20,357 bases of DNA from Paramacrobiotus metropolitanus (lineage: Eukaryota > Tardigrada > Eutardigrada > Parachela > Macrobiotidae). The translations under genes and the position numbers were made by a program. The notes under the pieces are model-generated. The model ran no database searches and had not been told where the DNA came from. It saw nothing but the letters and a program-made list of their open reading frames with translations. The stretch lies in the NCBI RefSeq assembly GCF_019649055.1, contig NW_026570674.1:1-20357 (forward strand), in the 5' to 3' direction. The stretch's first letter is position 1. The number at the start of each line of letters is the position of its first letter. Below, in pieces: positions 10,926-19,492 of this stretch.

Positions 10926-11688
10926 TTAAATTACATAAATTCATACACCGAAGGTAGGTCAACAGTACGACTGCGCACATTGCCATTTTAGGGCTATAAA
11001 GACAATCAAAATCTTTCGTCGGTAACAAGTTTGCTCTTTCCTGACAAAGTGCCCAAAACGGTTGCGGCATTTCCCTTCATAATAGACTATCAGATTGCGT
11101 TGATTTATAACCAATGTATGTACAATACATAATGCAATTATCGTTCACCGCAATCACCGGGAAAATACGAAGAAATGCTAAACCACTTATGGCACAAACT
11201 TAAAATCGAACCAAAAAGTTAGGATCCGAAGCGCATTCTGGAATTTGAAACATTCACGTAGCTGCCACTGGTTGAACAATGGAGGCAGTTTCCGCTGGTA
11301 AAAAACAACCGCCGAAGGGTCGTTTCATGAAACAAAAATTTACAGACCCACTGTGCCAGTTTCAATCAGCTTTTTAATCAGGTATTTCATAGTGATGTTT
11401 GTCATCTGAAAAACTGGAATTTGCGCTGAACAAGTTTGGTTATTATCTGGGAAGGTGGGAACTGCGCTCGTTTTTTAATAGCGCTCTGTGCTGGAAATTT
11501 TGTTGGACATGATTGATTGGCTGGATTAATTAAAACGGTAAGTCACACATCAGACATGGCTTCATATTTGCGGTAGCCCTGACAGCTCGTTGCAGGTAGT
11601 TCAATCAGATTAACCAGTTTTTTTCTAAATCACCTCAAGAACCGCGGACTTCATAAGGCAGCATCGGGAATATGGCGGGAATCGCGCC
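10926..11688. promoter_or_regulatory. Upstream region of kelch-like gene K
   Basis: About 760 nt lies between the 3' end of copy D and the start of K, with no recognisable exon. It must include the promoter and 5' UTR of K. An out-of-frame ATG at 11672 precedes the chosen start at 11689 and could act as a short upstream ORF start. No core promoter element stands out. Confidence 0.3.
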
Positions 11689-14600
11689 ATGTACTTCAGG
11701 ATCTACCGCAAGCGGCTGCGATTGTCCGACAATTTGACTCTGCCGAAACTCGACGGAACCGAGTTTTTGCTGGGACTGCAAGATGCGCGTCACGATTTTT
11801 GCGATGTATGGGTTCGAGGTACGGTGGATCCAGAGAAGCCGGCAGAGGCAATCCCCTGTCATCGCAACGTGCTGATGGCACGCAGTGGTTGGTTCCGACG
11901 CATGCTGCGCTCCCAGTCGAAGGAGTGCCAACAGAACACTATCCAGCTGCATAATGTTCCCCACGACATCCTGCAACAGTGAGTGGAGATGCTGGCATTT
12001 CAATAGCCATATACCGCATTGAATGTTGCGTTGCAGGTTGATTGACTATATGTATTCCTGCGAGGTCTCCGTTAGCAGCAGCAGTAACGCGCTCCTGCTT
12101 CTGCAGGCTGCGGATCTGCTGGAGATGGGGCAGATTGCGGACATCTGCCAGCTCTTTCTCCGGAAGAATTTAAACCTAGCCAACTGGTTGAGTCTCTACC
12201 GTGAAGCGCAGCAGATGTCAAGTACGACCTTGAACGAAGCGTGTCAGGCCTTCGCACTAGAGCATTTCGTCAGCATCGCCCAGTCGCAGGATTTCCTGGA
12301 GCTGGATGTCGCTGAGGTGTGTTCTGTGGTTTTACCGTACATGGGATCACGCTGCAAATATTGCTTCCTGTTCGTTAACATTACAGTTGAAGCAGTTGAT
12401 TGCCTCTGATGAGCTCAATGCGGAGAAGGAGCAGCAAGTGGCAGACGCTGTTGTGCGCTGGTTTGGCATTCCCTGCCACAGCGAGCGCGCTGCGCCGTGG
12501 ATCTGGTCCGGCGTATCCGTACGCCCTTGTTGGCTGCTGAATACCTGGCTTCGCTGTCGGACACTCCTGCCGGTCAACATGTTCAGCAAGCGGTCTTTTC
12601 TGTGGCTGACGCCCCAAGCCGAGTGCGCAGCTCTTATCGTAAGTAACAGTGCGTGGAGTAACAACGTTTCATGTACTGGGATACATTCAGTATATAGCGA
12701 ATGCAGAGAGTTAAGATAATTCGAACTAAAACGCTCGGTTTCTGAATTTTTAAAACTGCTAACAGGTGGGGATGGGGGTACTTTACAGGAGAGGAGGCTT
12801 GTACAATATAATTGCCCTATCGTATAGCTTCCTCGTTACTAAAATCTTCCGGGCTTCTAATAGGTACTAGTAAAAGTGGCCCTACTTTAATAGCCCTAAA
12901 TCAGCGGACAGCAAGCATGGACAGTTTTATACATCATTCATTCAGCAACGCTTCATTAATTTAAAATGGTCGCTGTGCAGCATAAAGTGCCATAAGCGTC
13001 TCCATCTACCCTGCGGAAGATGCCCGAAAACGCAGTTTACTTGATTAATGTACCCTACTCGATGTACGAGTACTATTCTGCGACTAACAGAAAATTCTTT
13101 GGTTTCACGCTCGTTACGTCAATGACCACGTTTGGTTTTAACTGATTCCCAAGTTGTTCCATAAAAGAAGAGAGGTCATGTATGTTTACAGGTTTTTTAC
13201 TGTGTTGCGAAGAAGAACGAAACTTAATCTGTACTTCGCTTTTTTCATATTCCGGTCACTTTAACTATACAGTTCCGTATTCCGGTCACCAGGTAGCAAA
13301 ATATCCTAACAAAACAAAATTCTCTCCGAAATGGTTAGCTTTCATAAAACGACCTCTCTCATTAAATCTGAAGCGTAAATATGGCAAAATAAAAAAAAAG
13401 TTGTGGGATCAGCAGCTATTCATGTAGTGCTAAACATGTGCGGTCGTACCAGTGACCGGTGACCGGAAGATGAAACCATTCACTCAAAGTGACCGGAATA
13501 TGAAAAATAGCGAAGTACGCGTTGTGAATTGCAGAGCATGTGATCGTTTTTCTGAGGGGCTACGACACGCAGAAAAAAATGGCGGAGCACAAGAACGCTG
13601 CCGAGTTGTACTGTCTTGATCCGCTGACGCCCAGCATTTGAGCGTGCCATGCGCAGTTCCACCCGGCAGTTGGGGCGGTCCTATGCTGTATATGGTGAAA
13701 GACGGTCGGTTGCGAATCTACGTGTTGGTCGATGCGATTGGTCAAGAGGATCCTTGCCGTCTGTACATGTACGATGCCAGCGTCAATCATTGGACGAACG
13801 TCAGTAAATTTCCTGTCCGAGATGCCTGTCTGGCCGCAATCGACGATCGTATCTACGTAATGGGAGGCGACCGGGCGATGTATGCTTTCGACGAAGAACA
13901 CCGCCGGTTGATCGCGAAAGAGAAGGTGCCGATACTGCTGCATGGCAGTGCAACGGTAGCTTATGATGGCCGGTTGTACGTGGTTGGGGGGATGTGCTGG
14001 CCTTCGCGCAACGCAAGTCACCGTGCAGCAACGGCGGCGTATTGCTACGACCCAGCTCGCAACGTCTGGGAGAAGCTGGCGCCGATGCCGACGGGGCGCT
14101 TTGGTTGTCGGGCATGTGTTGGCCCAGACGGGCTCATCTATGTTGTTGGTGAGTTGACCTTGGAATCTTGCATCACATCAGAAGGGAGGTACCGTAATTA
14201 TGGTTATTGCTTCTTAGGTGGTTGTAACATTAACCATGACAATGTCAGCTGTGTGGAGGCATACAACGTCCAGACAAATCAATGGCATTCCAAGCGTAAG
14301 TGAATGTGCTGTGTTCACTATTACTTCTTAGAAAACGCACTTTTAAATCAGGGTCCATGCGCGCTGTGATTTGTCGAAGCTAAATTTGCTGTGGGTACTA
14401 ATTTACTAGTACTTCTTCTCTAGAGATAAGCCTTTGAATACTATTACTTACTTAGAAACGCAATTTTCATCAGGGTCTATGCATGTTCGAAGATGGGGCA
14501 CTGGGCTTGTGCGACTGGAAGACAAGCTGTACGCTGTGGCTGGTTGGAGTGGAATTTCGGACGGTCCTAAGAGAACCGAGTGCTACGACACCGAAACGGA

Positions 14601-14721
14601 TAGCTGGTCGCGATGTGAGCCGTCATTTCCTTGGCAGTGTAGCATGGATTGTGCTGTGATACAGCGGCACATCGCCTGGAAGAACATGCAACGGCCCAGT
14701 GCCGACTTCGATGGCTTATGA
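11689..14721 (+). CDS. Kelch-like (BTB-BACK-Kelch) protein K, two frame breaks
   Basis: Exons are 11689-11978, 12037-12316, 12387-12638, 13535-14148, 14218-14295 and 14474-14721, all with GT-AG introns and consistent phases. Together they code for about 586 aa, the usual KLHL size. The BTB domain (FCDVWVRG, CHRNVLMARSGWFRRML, LIDYMYSCEV) is followed by BACK (CQLFLRKNLNLANWL, QQVADAVVRWF, RTPLLAAEYLAS). Kelch blades follow: VNHWTNVSKFP, IDDRIYVMGGDRAMYAFDEE, DGRLYVVGGMCWP...YDPARNVWEKLAPMP, GLIYVVGG...YNVQTNQWHS and DKLYAVAGW...YDTETDSWSRC. Family members are commonly Cullin-3 adaptors, with the kelch propeller binding substrate. The gene has a 1-nt loss after VVRWF (about 12465) and another near 13638, where the frame runs into TGA at 13639 before continuing open as LSVPCAVPPG. 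The C-terminal blade looks short. The frame breaks make it a possible pseudogene. The start ATG is the first in frame. Confidence 0.8.
12639..13534 (+). other. Long intron 3 of K with an inserted inverted-repeat element
   Basis: This 896-nt intron separates the BACK exon from the first kelch exon. The donor is GTAAGT and the acceptor is TTGCAG at 13529-13534. The same intron in the kelch pseudogene is 412 nt and shows no CCGGTCAC motifs. Part of the extra length is the inverted-repeat element at 13231-13518, whose right end lies 16 nt upstream of the acceptor. Confidence 0.6.
13231..13518. mobile_element. Small inverted-repeat element (MITE-like)
   Basis: The left arm at 13231-13262 starts GTACTTCGCT and runs through CATATTCCGGTCACTTT. 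Its reverse complement occurs at 13486-13518 with one extra base. Between the arms further CCGGTCAC units occur at about 13281-13288 and 13451-13466. The element is 288 nt with no coding frame of its own. The size, terminal inverted repeats and intronic position fit a non-autonomous DNA transposon. No convincing target-site duplication is seen. Confidence 0.55.
14149..14217 (+). other. 69-nt frame-preserving intron in K
   Basis: The donor GTGAGT interrupts the YVVGG motif of a kelch blade and the acceptor TTCTTAG restores it (GG then CNINHDN). The intron is 69 nt, a multiple of three without a stop, so retention would insert 23 residues into the blade. Confidence 0.7.
14321..14500 (+). repeat. 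Duplicated intron-end/exon-start segment in K
   Basis: The stretch ACTTCTTAGAAAACGCA...CAGGGTCCATG (14322-14360) is repeated as ACTTACTTAGAAACGCA...CAGGGTCTATG (14445-14482), about 120 nt downstream. The second copy contains the acceptor used for exon 6. The first is a decoy that would soon hit a stop (CGAAGCTAA). Confidence 0.6.
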
Positions 14722-15949
14722 CCACTCATTGTTTTCTTAACCCACTGCATCGGCATTCCACCTTTGTTTCGTCATCACATTATGAAGTTTCTGGTTTTCT
14801 ATGGTGCACGAGATTTGAATTGCTGCTTTAGAGTTCATTTTTTCCGCAACGTAGTTATTTTTGTACTAAATTGATTGATGCACTACGCATTAGTATCGTT
14901 ACTTGCATTGAAGTATGATTCGCTCGCTCATGTTACTGGCCACGCGAAAAATATCAGGCGCGAAAAATATTTCGATAAACTACAAGGACACCCGTAACCG
15001 GTCATGCAGTTCCTTTAAAATACCCCAAGTATTACCGATGCCGTGTTACCCATACCAGCTATACATACCTATATGGATTCAGTGCTACCGGATAGAATTC
15101 CTCTGGTGTGAGCATTACGAAATTAAATACAGAGTTCATACAACGTACGTGACATTCGTGTCAACCCGCTTTCACGTAATACGCCAGCAACGAGCACGAC
15201 GATGCAGTATATTAAGAGCCTTGAGATTAAAACCCTATGCGATTGACCTTTCGCTTCATGATCCAGTTACACAGTTCTATAGCCCTGCGCACCTTGCAGT
15301 TGTGAACTGAATTTCGCCATATTTTAAGTGCCAAAGTGCATGTTAGGTGCTAAGTGCCAAATTTTCCAACCGGTTTATCCGCCAGTCGCCCCGCGAAGCA
15401 CTAATTATTCTACGTATTGACGTATAAAAGTATATAATTCTGTATGCCATAAAATATTGTTGTATGCTGTGATTTTGCTGGGTTTTCGGTAGTAAGTAAG
15501 TACGCACAGCGTGTACAGCGTACGATTCTGTTGCTAAAAAAACCCTTACAATGTTTTGAAAATTGAGATCATCGGCCAAAACAACCAAATAAAGAAACTG
15601 ATTCGTCCAGCTACAGCATCCGATTTAGTGAACCAAAGTGGGTGATGGAAAATTCTGATAAAAGCAATACGTATCTGTATCGCGCCAAATGGGACAGGTC
15701 TGCACTTAAGTAATGCTGATCCTCAGCCGGATATCCAAACCGAGCTGCACATGATGTTAATCTGGAGTAATGTGGGAGCAGTGTCAGGAATGCGAAGACA
15801 TCCTTATATCTTCACTGCCTTGGCTGCCGACCACAGGCGTGAAACATCTCACTCAAGATTATGTAACGAAATAAACGGCGTGCGTATATCTCCGGCTACC
15901 TCAGATTATCGATTTATAAGCATGAATGTTGTTTGCTGCAGCCTTGCAG
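14722..15949. other. Gene-poor stretch downstream of K
   Basis: About 1.2 kb is without a recognisable exon. The longest frame (14915-15310, plus, 131 aa) shows no family signature. AATAAA occurs at 15588-15593 but is far from the K stop. The direct repeat AAGTGCCAAA at about 15325 and 15351 is the only local structure noted. Confidence 0.35.
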
Positions 15950-15986
15950 GTGAGACGTAGCGGCCTGCATTCGTGACCGAGTGCCG
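15950..15986 (+). pseudogene. Orphan scrap of BTB-family exon 5
   Basis: After a splice-acceptor-like CCTTGCAG, the bases GTGAGACGTAGCGGCC and TGCATTCGTGAC match the start of exon 5 in copy D (GTGGGCAACGGCC, TGCATTCGTAAC), including the position relative to the acceptor. Similarity fades within about 40 nt and the matching frame has an immediate stop. This is a short match, so certainty is moderate at best. Confidence 0.35.
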
Positions 15987-16132
15987 CAAAAATATGACAA
16001 AACTAAGAAATTATTAGGAACAACTATATACTTCCAGTGTTCACTGGAAAACTGCTTGTGCAAAACTAGACATCTTTACTTCCTTCACGAAACTTGTGCA
16101 CTGAATACGCGGCACTCAATAAATAGCCCATC

Positions 16133-16290
16133 ATGTCCATAAATGGAGCATCCTCGAAGGGACCAACTGACCAAGAGTTTGGTTGTGGCTTGAAGGATCA
16201 GTGGAAGCAAGCACTGGATAGTGGAGACCGCGATGTGCGCTTCGTCGTAGGACGTGACTTTGGTCATGTGCAGAACTTTCCCGCACACAA
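16133..16290 (+). pseudogene. Orphan first exon of a BTB-family gene (copy F)
   Basis: This 158-nt exon is fully open: it starts MSINGASSKG, continues LKDQWKQALDSGD and reaches DVRFVVGRDFGHVQNFPAHK, then a GT donor (GTAAAA) at 16291 in the same phase as copies C and D. It aligns along its whole length with exon 1 of the other copies. No exon 2 (FRTMFYGS-type core) can be found in the following 3 kb before copy E. It is therefore either a truncated duplicate or a spare first exon upstream of copy E. Confidence 0.75.
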
Positions 16291-16612
16291 GTAAAACATC
16301 CCTCCATATTAGAAAATTCTTGCACTATCTACGGACTACGAGTAGTATTATTACTCTTGTACTACCATTTTTGTTAATGATGTGCCGTGTTGTTCTTATC
16401 GCTGTCCTCTGTACTCTTTTAAGCTCGTCGTGAGTGTCTGTAAGGCCGCCTGTGAATATATTACGTTTTCATTTTTCACGTACGCGTAGCTTTTTTGTTC
16501 TGCGCAAACACGTTTTGTAGTTATACATTGTACATTAATAAATATTATAGATTATAGTACATGGACTGCAATCGAGGATGCAGTTTCCTGCATCGAACTG
16601 TGGACACAGTAA
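16291..16612. other. AT-rich spacer after orphan exon 1
   Basis: There is no recognisable exon. The stretch is AT-rich, with AATAAATATTATAG-type sequence near 16537-16550. A receptor gene on the other strand probably ends near its right boundary. Confidence 0.3.
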
Positions 16613-17016
16613 CTAGTGAATGAACATAACGCGATTGTAAGGGCGGGACGCCCGCCCTCCTGAGTAGCTATTCGCTGTTTCTGGGATTTCCACCGCACAT
16701 TGCTGCTGTTTTGACGGACCTGCAGCACAGTTGCACAGGCTGCAGGATCCTTCCTCATTAGTCTGGTGTTGCTGCGCCACGGTGCGCATTAGATTCGGCA
16801 ATAAAGCCTCATCCGGGTTCACCGCTGTTCGCTGTCGAGGATACGCGTGGCGCCCATACGGCCCCGCGTTATACGATCAAAGGACAGGTTGACGCAACTG
16901 TTACGCACGGACACAATTATTTGAACGAATGCCAAGAAAATTAATTTTAGCACCATCCCGATGTGGAAATGTCCTATCGGAAATGTGTTACAATGGCAGC
17001 ACTTTACTGGCACCAT
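16613..17016 (-). CDS. Possible last helix and cytoplasmic tail of the receptor
   Basis: Two overlapping minus-strand frames follow the receptor core. One (17016-16819) contains a hydrophobic run (VLKLIFLAFVQIIVSV) followed by polar sequence, plausible as TM7 and its exit. The other (about 16865-16613) is polar and Gln/Cys-rich (RTVAQQHQTNEEG, CSLCNCAAG) and ends at a stop, like a cytoplasmic tail. The splice linking them is not resolved and no diagnostic motif is present. Position and hydropathy are the only support. Confidence 0.25.
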
Positions 17017-17099
17017 TTAGATAGCTCTTATTTTAAAGCCGCCTGCCAGGTAATACAACCTTAACCAATAATTGTGTAATTATGCAGTGAATAAATTAC

Positions 17100-17183
17100 T
17101 GAAAACAAGATTACGGATTTCCACCATAGCGTATAACGCGATCGGCAGTCCTGACCCGAGTAAATAAAGCGGAATTGCAGTTG
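17100..17183 (-). CDS. Possible TM6 exon of the receptor
   Basis: Read on the minus strand after a GAG acceptor, the frame gives ATAIPLYLLGSGLPIALYAM, then VEIRNLVF before a GTAATT donor. The P-L-x-L-G core resembles TM6 of class B receptors. This is hydropathy plus a weak motif, and exon ends are tentative. Confidence 0.3.
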
Positions 17184-17388
17184 CTCAGATTCTGCGTAAA
17201 CAGTGTTAAAAAATGCGGTAGAAGCGTAAGAATTAAAAAAACAATGTCGGAGAATTTACATTACTAGATGCAGAGAAATGGATGCTGTTGTAGCAAGCGG
17301 GCTGCGTTAACTGAAATGCTTAACGTTGGCTTGCCCATGACCGTACTATTCGGTGGCCATAAGGCCCACAATGACCGAACACAAACAC

Positions 17389-17456
17389 CGAAGGGCGAAC
17401 ACGATCCAATTCCCAGCCAAAACAGCGCAAATCGGCATCACAGCGGTTAGGTAAAA
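17389..17456 (-). CDS. Probable TM5 exon of the receptor
   Basis: After a clear CTACAG acceptor, the 68-nt frame reads FYLTAVMPICAVLAGNWIVF followed by AL and a GTGTTT donor. A Pro followed seven positions later by Asn within a hydrophobic helix is typical of TM5 in class B receptors. It lies about 120 nt downstream of the TM2-TM4 exon on the same strand. Confidence 0.4.
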
Positions 17457-17574
17457 CTGTAGCGGAGAATAGACCGAATCAAGCCAACACCCGCAACAAC
17501 AATCGTTTTGGTAATAACCGTTTGTCCGTTTGTGTTTACGCTAGACTTTCTAGACTCACGATTTCACCTAGCCG

Positions 17575-17934
17575 TAACCGTAAACAAAACGGTCGACTAC
17601 TAGGTTTATCCCAACAATTGTTAAAGATAAAGGTACAATCCACCACATGATTCCTGAGAAAAGTTGGAAATGTTTAATTGGCACCGGTGGACGGTTAGCT
17701 ATAAACGCTCTGGCTAGGAGATAGCCTTCCGCAGCCAACCAGGCAAAGGAGACCAGGAAGAACCAGTGCAGGAAAACACTGATGGCTATGCAGAGCTGTC
17801 GCAGTTCCATACGATCGATTCCACATAAGAAAGTTAGGTAGGTTAGCAGGAGTGCTAAAGACAGATTAGCCAGCACACAATCTTTGTCGGCTGAATCATT
17901 TTTGAACAGAACCCTTCGCTCGCGTTTAAACATT
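17575..17934 (-). CDS. Class B/adhesion-type GPCR, TM2-TM4 exon
   Basis: After a TTACAG acceptor at 17935, the exon reads MFKRERRVLFKNDSADKD (first intracellular loop), then NLSLALLLTYLTFLCGID (TM2). Next come RQLCIAISVFLHWFFLVSFA with WLAAEGYLL (TM3, with the conserved Cys at its start and the W-x-x-x-E-G core of this receptor class), then MWWIVPLSLTIVGINLV (TM4, with Pro). The frame ends at TAG just after VYGYG, so a donor probably lies near TACGGTTACG. A probable TM1 lies upstream at 18063-18009. The pattern fits secretin/adhesion-type receptors: seven-helix plasma-membrane proteins that usually signal through G proteins. The ligand-binding N-terminus is not in view; it should lie beyond 18063, where an inverted-repeat element sits. 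I cannot exclude a pseudogene. Confidence 0.68.
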
Positions 17935-18008
17935 CTGTAATTGAACATTTGTGCCACAGTAATGCTCAAGTAATCCGACTCGGACAAAAAGACAAGGAAT
18001 ATGCTCAC

Positions 18009-18063
18009 CCAAAAACAGTTGTACGACGAGGACGATAGCCACAGTAGTTATGGAGAGTCCTAA
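18009..18063 (-). CDS. Probable TM1 segment of the receptor
   Basis: The minus-strand frame reads LGLSITTVAIVLVVQLFL, a single hydrophobic helix, directly before a GTGAGC donor. It lies 75 nt upstream of the TM2-TM4 exon, as expected for TM1. The phase across the intron does not match the best acceptor, so the junction is unresolved. Confidence 0.4.
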
Positions 18064-18142
18064 TGCAGTTTAGGTGAACATTGTTAAAATTTTATGCGTA
18101 GCTTCAGAAACTTTCAAGAGTCCGCCGGCATAAACTAAAATG

Positions 18143-18874
18143 CCGGGTCGGCAAAGACTACCTTTGCCACCCCATTCCCTTTGCCCTTTCACTTTGCCTT
18201 TTCAACTCCACCTACCTTTGCCTTTGCCGCCGCCATTACTACCGTTCTAATTTACCGTTCCAAAAGCCGTCTAAATAACCTTTACCGTTGGTTTAGCCGT
18301 TACATGACAGACTGCATTCAAGTTTACCATTTCCGGAATTTCTACGTCCTTTTGCAGTTCGCTTCGCGACGGCTTTCGTCGTGTTGCATCTAGGTACGTT
18401 GTAATTCTGTTTCTGTAGTTTGATGTCATAAATTATTTTCGCTAAACGTTTGGAAGTCTAAGTTAACAGTTTACATTGCGGCTACGGGAATAATTGTAGT
18501 GAAAGGTAAAATATTGCTTTAACTGCGGGAGAACTTCTAATAATGTCTCTGTTAACACTGCAGTATTAATCAAGATTTACCGTATAATGTCATAATGTGC
18601 TAACCAAACTGATGCAGAAGTTGTTTACAATGTTGAAGTGCGATGCTGTGTTTTGAATAAAACTGCAAAAGGACGTAGAAATTCCGGAAATGGTAAACCG
18701 TTTGACGGCAGTTTGTCATGTAACGGCTAAAACCAACGGTAAAGGTTATTTGGGACGGTTTTTGGAACGGTAAGGTAATAACGGCGGCAAAAGCAAAGGT
18801 AAAGGTGAAGTTGAAAAAGGCAAAGTGAATAGGCAAAGGCAAAGGGGAGGCAAAGGTAATCTTGGCCGACCCAG
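18143..18874. mobile_element. Foldback (long inverted repeat) element
   Basis: The left arm (18143-18358) and right arm (18661-18874) are reverse complements of each other over about 215 nt with scattered differences, around a spacer of about 300 nt. The outer ends read (C/T)GGGTCGGC inward. The outer half of each arm is packed with TTTGCC (or its complement). The inner half contains shared blocks such as TTTACCATTTCCGGAATTTC. Both ends are flanked by AATG (18139-18142 and 18875-18878), a possible 4-bp target-site duplication. The long arms and lack of a protein suggest a non-autonomous foldback transposon. It sits immediately upstream of the receptor's TM1 segment. Confidence 0.7.
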
Positions 18875-18882
18875 AATGCCGA

Positions 18883-19492
18883 AGCTGGTCAGGTGGTCGC
18901 AGTAACATGTTCCGCAACTGTTTTGTCCGATGCTTGCTATGCAGTATGCAGCCTTTGGTGCTCCACCCTCCGAAACCATTATTGATCTGAAAGGATCTTT
19001 CAGGACCTGTAGTTTGGCAGTTCGGCACCACATTAATAATGGTTAGTGGATAAAGACTGTAAAGGAACTAAACAATACCATACGGAATGGCGGATATAAT
19101 TTTAACTTTTTTTGATGTGGTTCGATCGCTTAACTTGCAGTCCTTATAGATACAAAGAATATCCTTTTTCAGTACATCAGAAAGATGCTCTGTACAGACT
19201 GTGGAACTGCGGCGTGATTACGCCAAACTGTTTCCATACTGGATACTATAATATATGTTGCATCACTGTTCACTGCAATGTGCACGTATGGCGCACTGCG
19301 AAGTTATGAACGGTTATCTTATCTCGACGCAATACTCCGGTTTGTCACCATCGGCGAAATTGACAACAAAATTTGTGGTCCATTTATAAGTTGATTTGCG
19401 GTCTGTTTTCCATTTTATCGTTCTATTTTCTATTCATATCTTTCGGTCTTTGCTGACAGATGCGGCGATTGCAGTTCTTCGAATAGCCAGCC
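18883..19492. promoter_or_regulatory. Spacer upstream of copy E
   Basis: About 600 nt lies between the foldback element and copy E, with no recognisable exon. The last part should be the 5' flank of copy E. The start-codon surroundings (AATAGCCAGCCATGTC) match those of copy D (ATATCCAGCCATGTC). Confidence 0.3.

Noticed and set aside
13560-14115. Minus-strand frames of 153 and 104 aa opposite K
   Set aside because: They are antisense shadows of the kelch exon, which has clear blade motifs on the plus strand.
11689-14721. Viral origin for the kelch-BTB gene (some large DNA viruses carry such proteins)
   Set aside because: The gene is split by several GT-AG introns in the same style as its neighbours, which fits a host nuclear gene.
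14915-15310. 131-aa plus-strand frame downstream of K
   Set aside because: There are no motifs, no splice context and no match to the local families. Length alone is not enough.
18181-19031. Two similar proteins on opposite strands (18181-18393 plus; 18600-19031 minus)
   Set aside because: They look alike only because they are read from the two arms of the foldback element; low-complexity Phe/Pro/Ala runs come from TTTGCC repeats.
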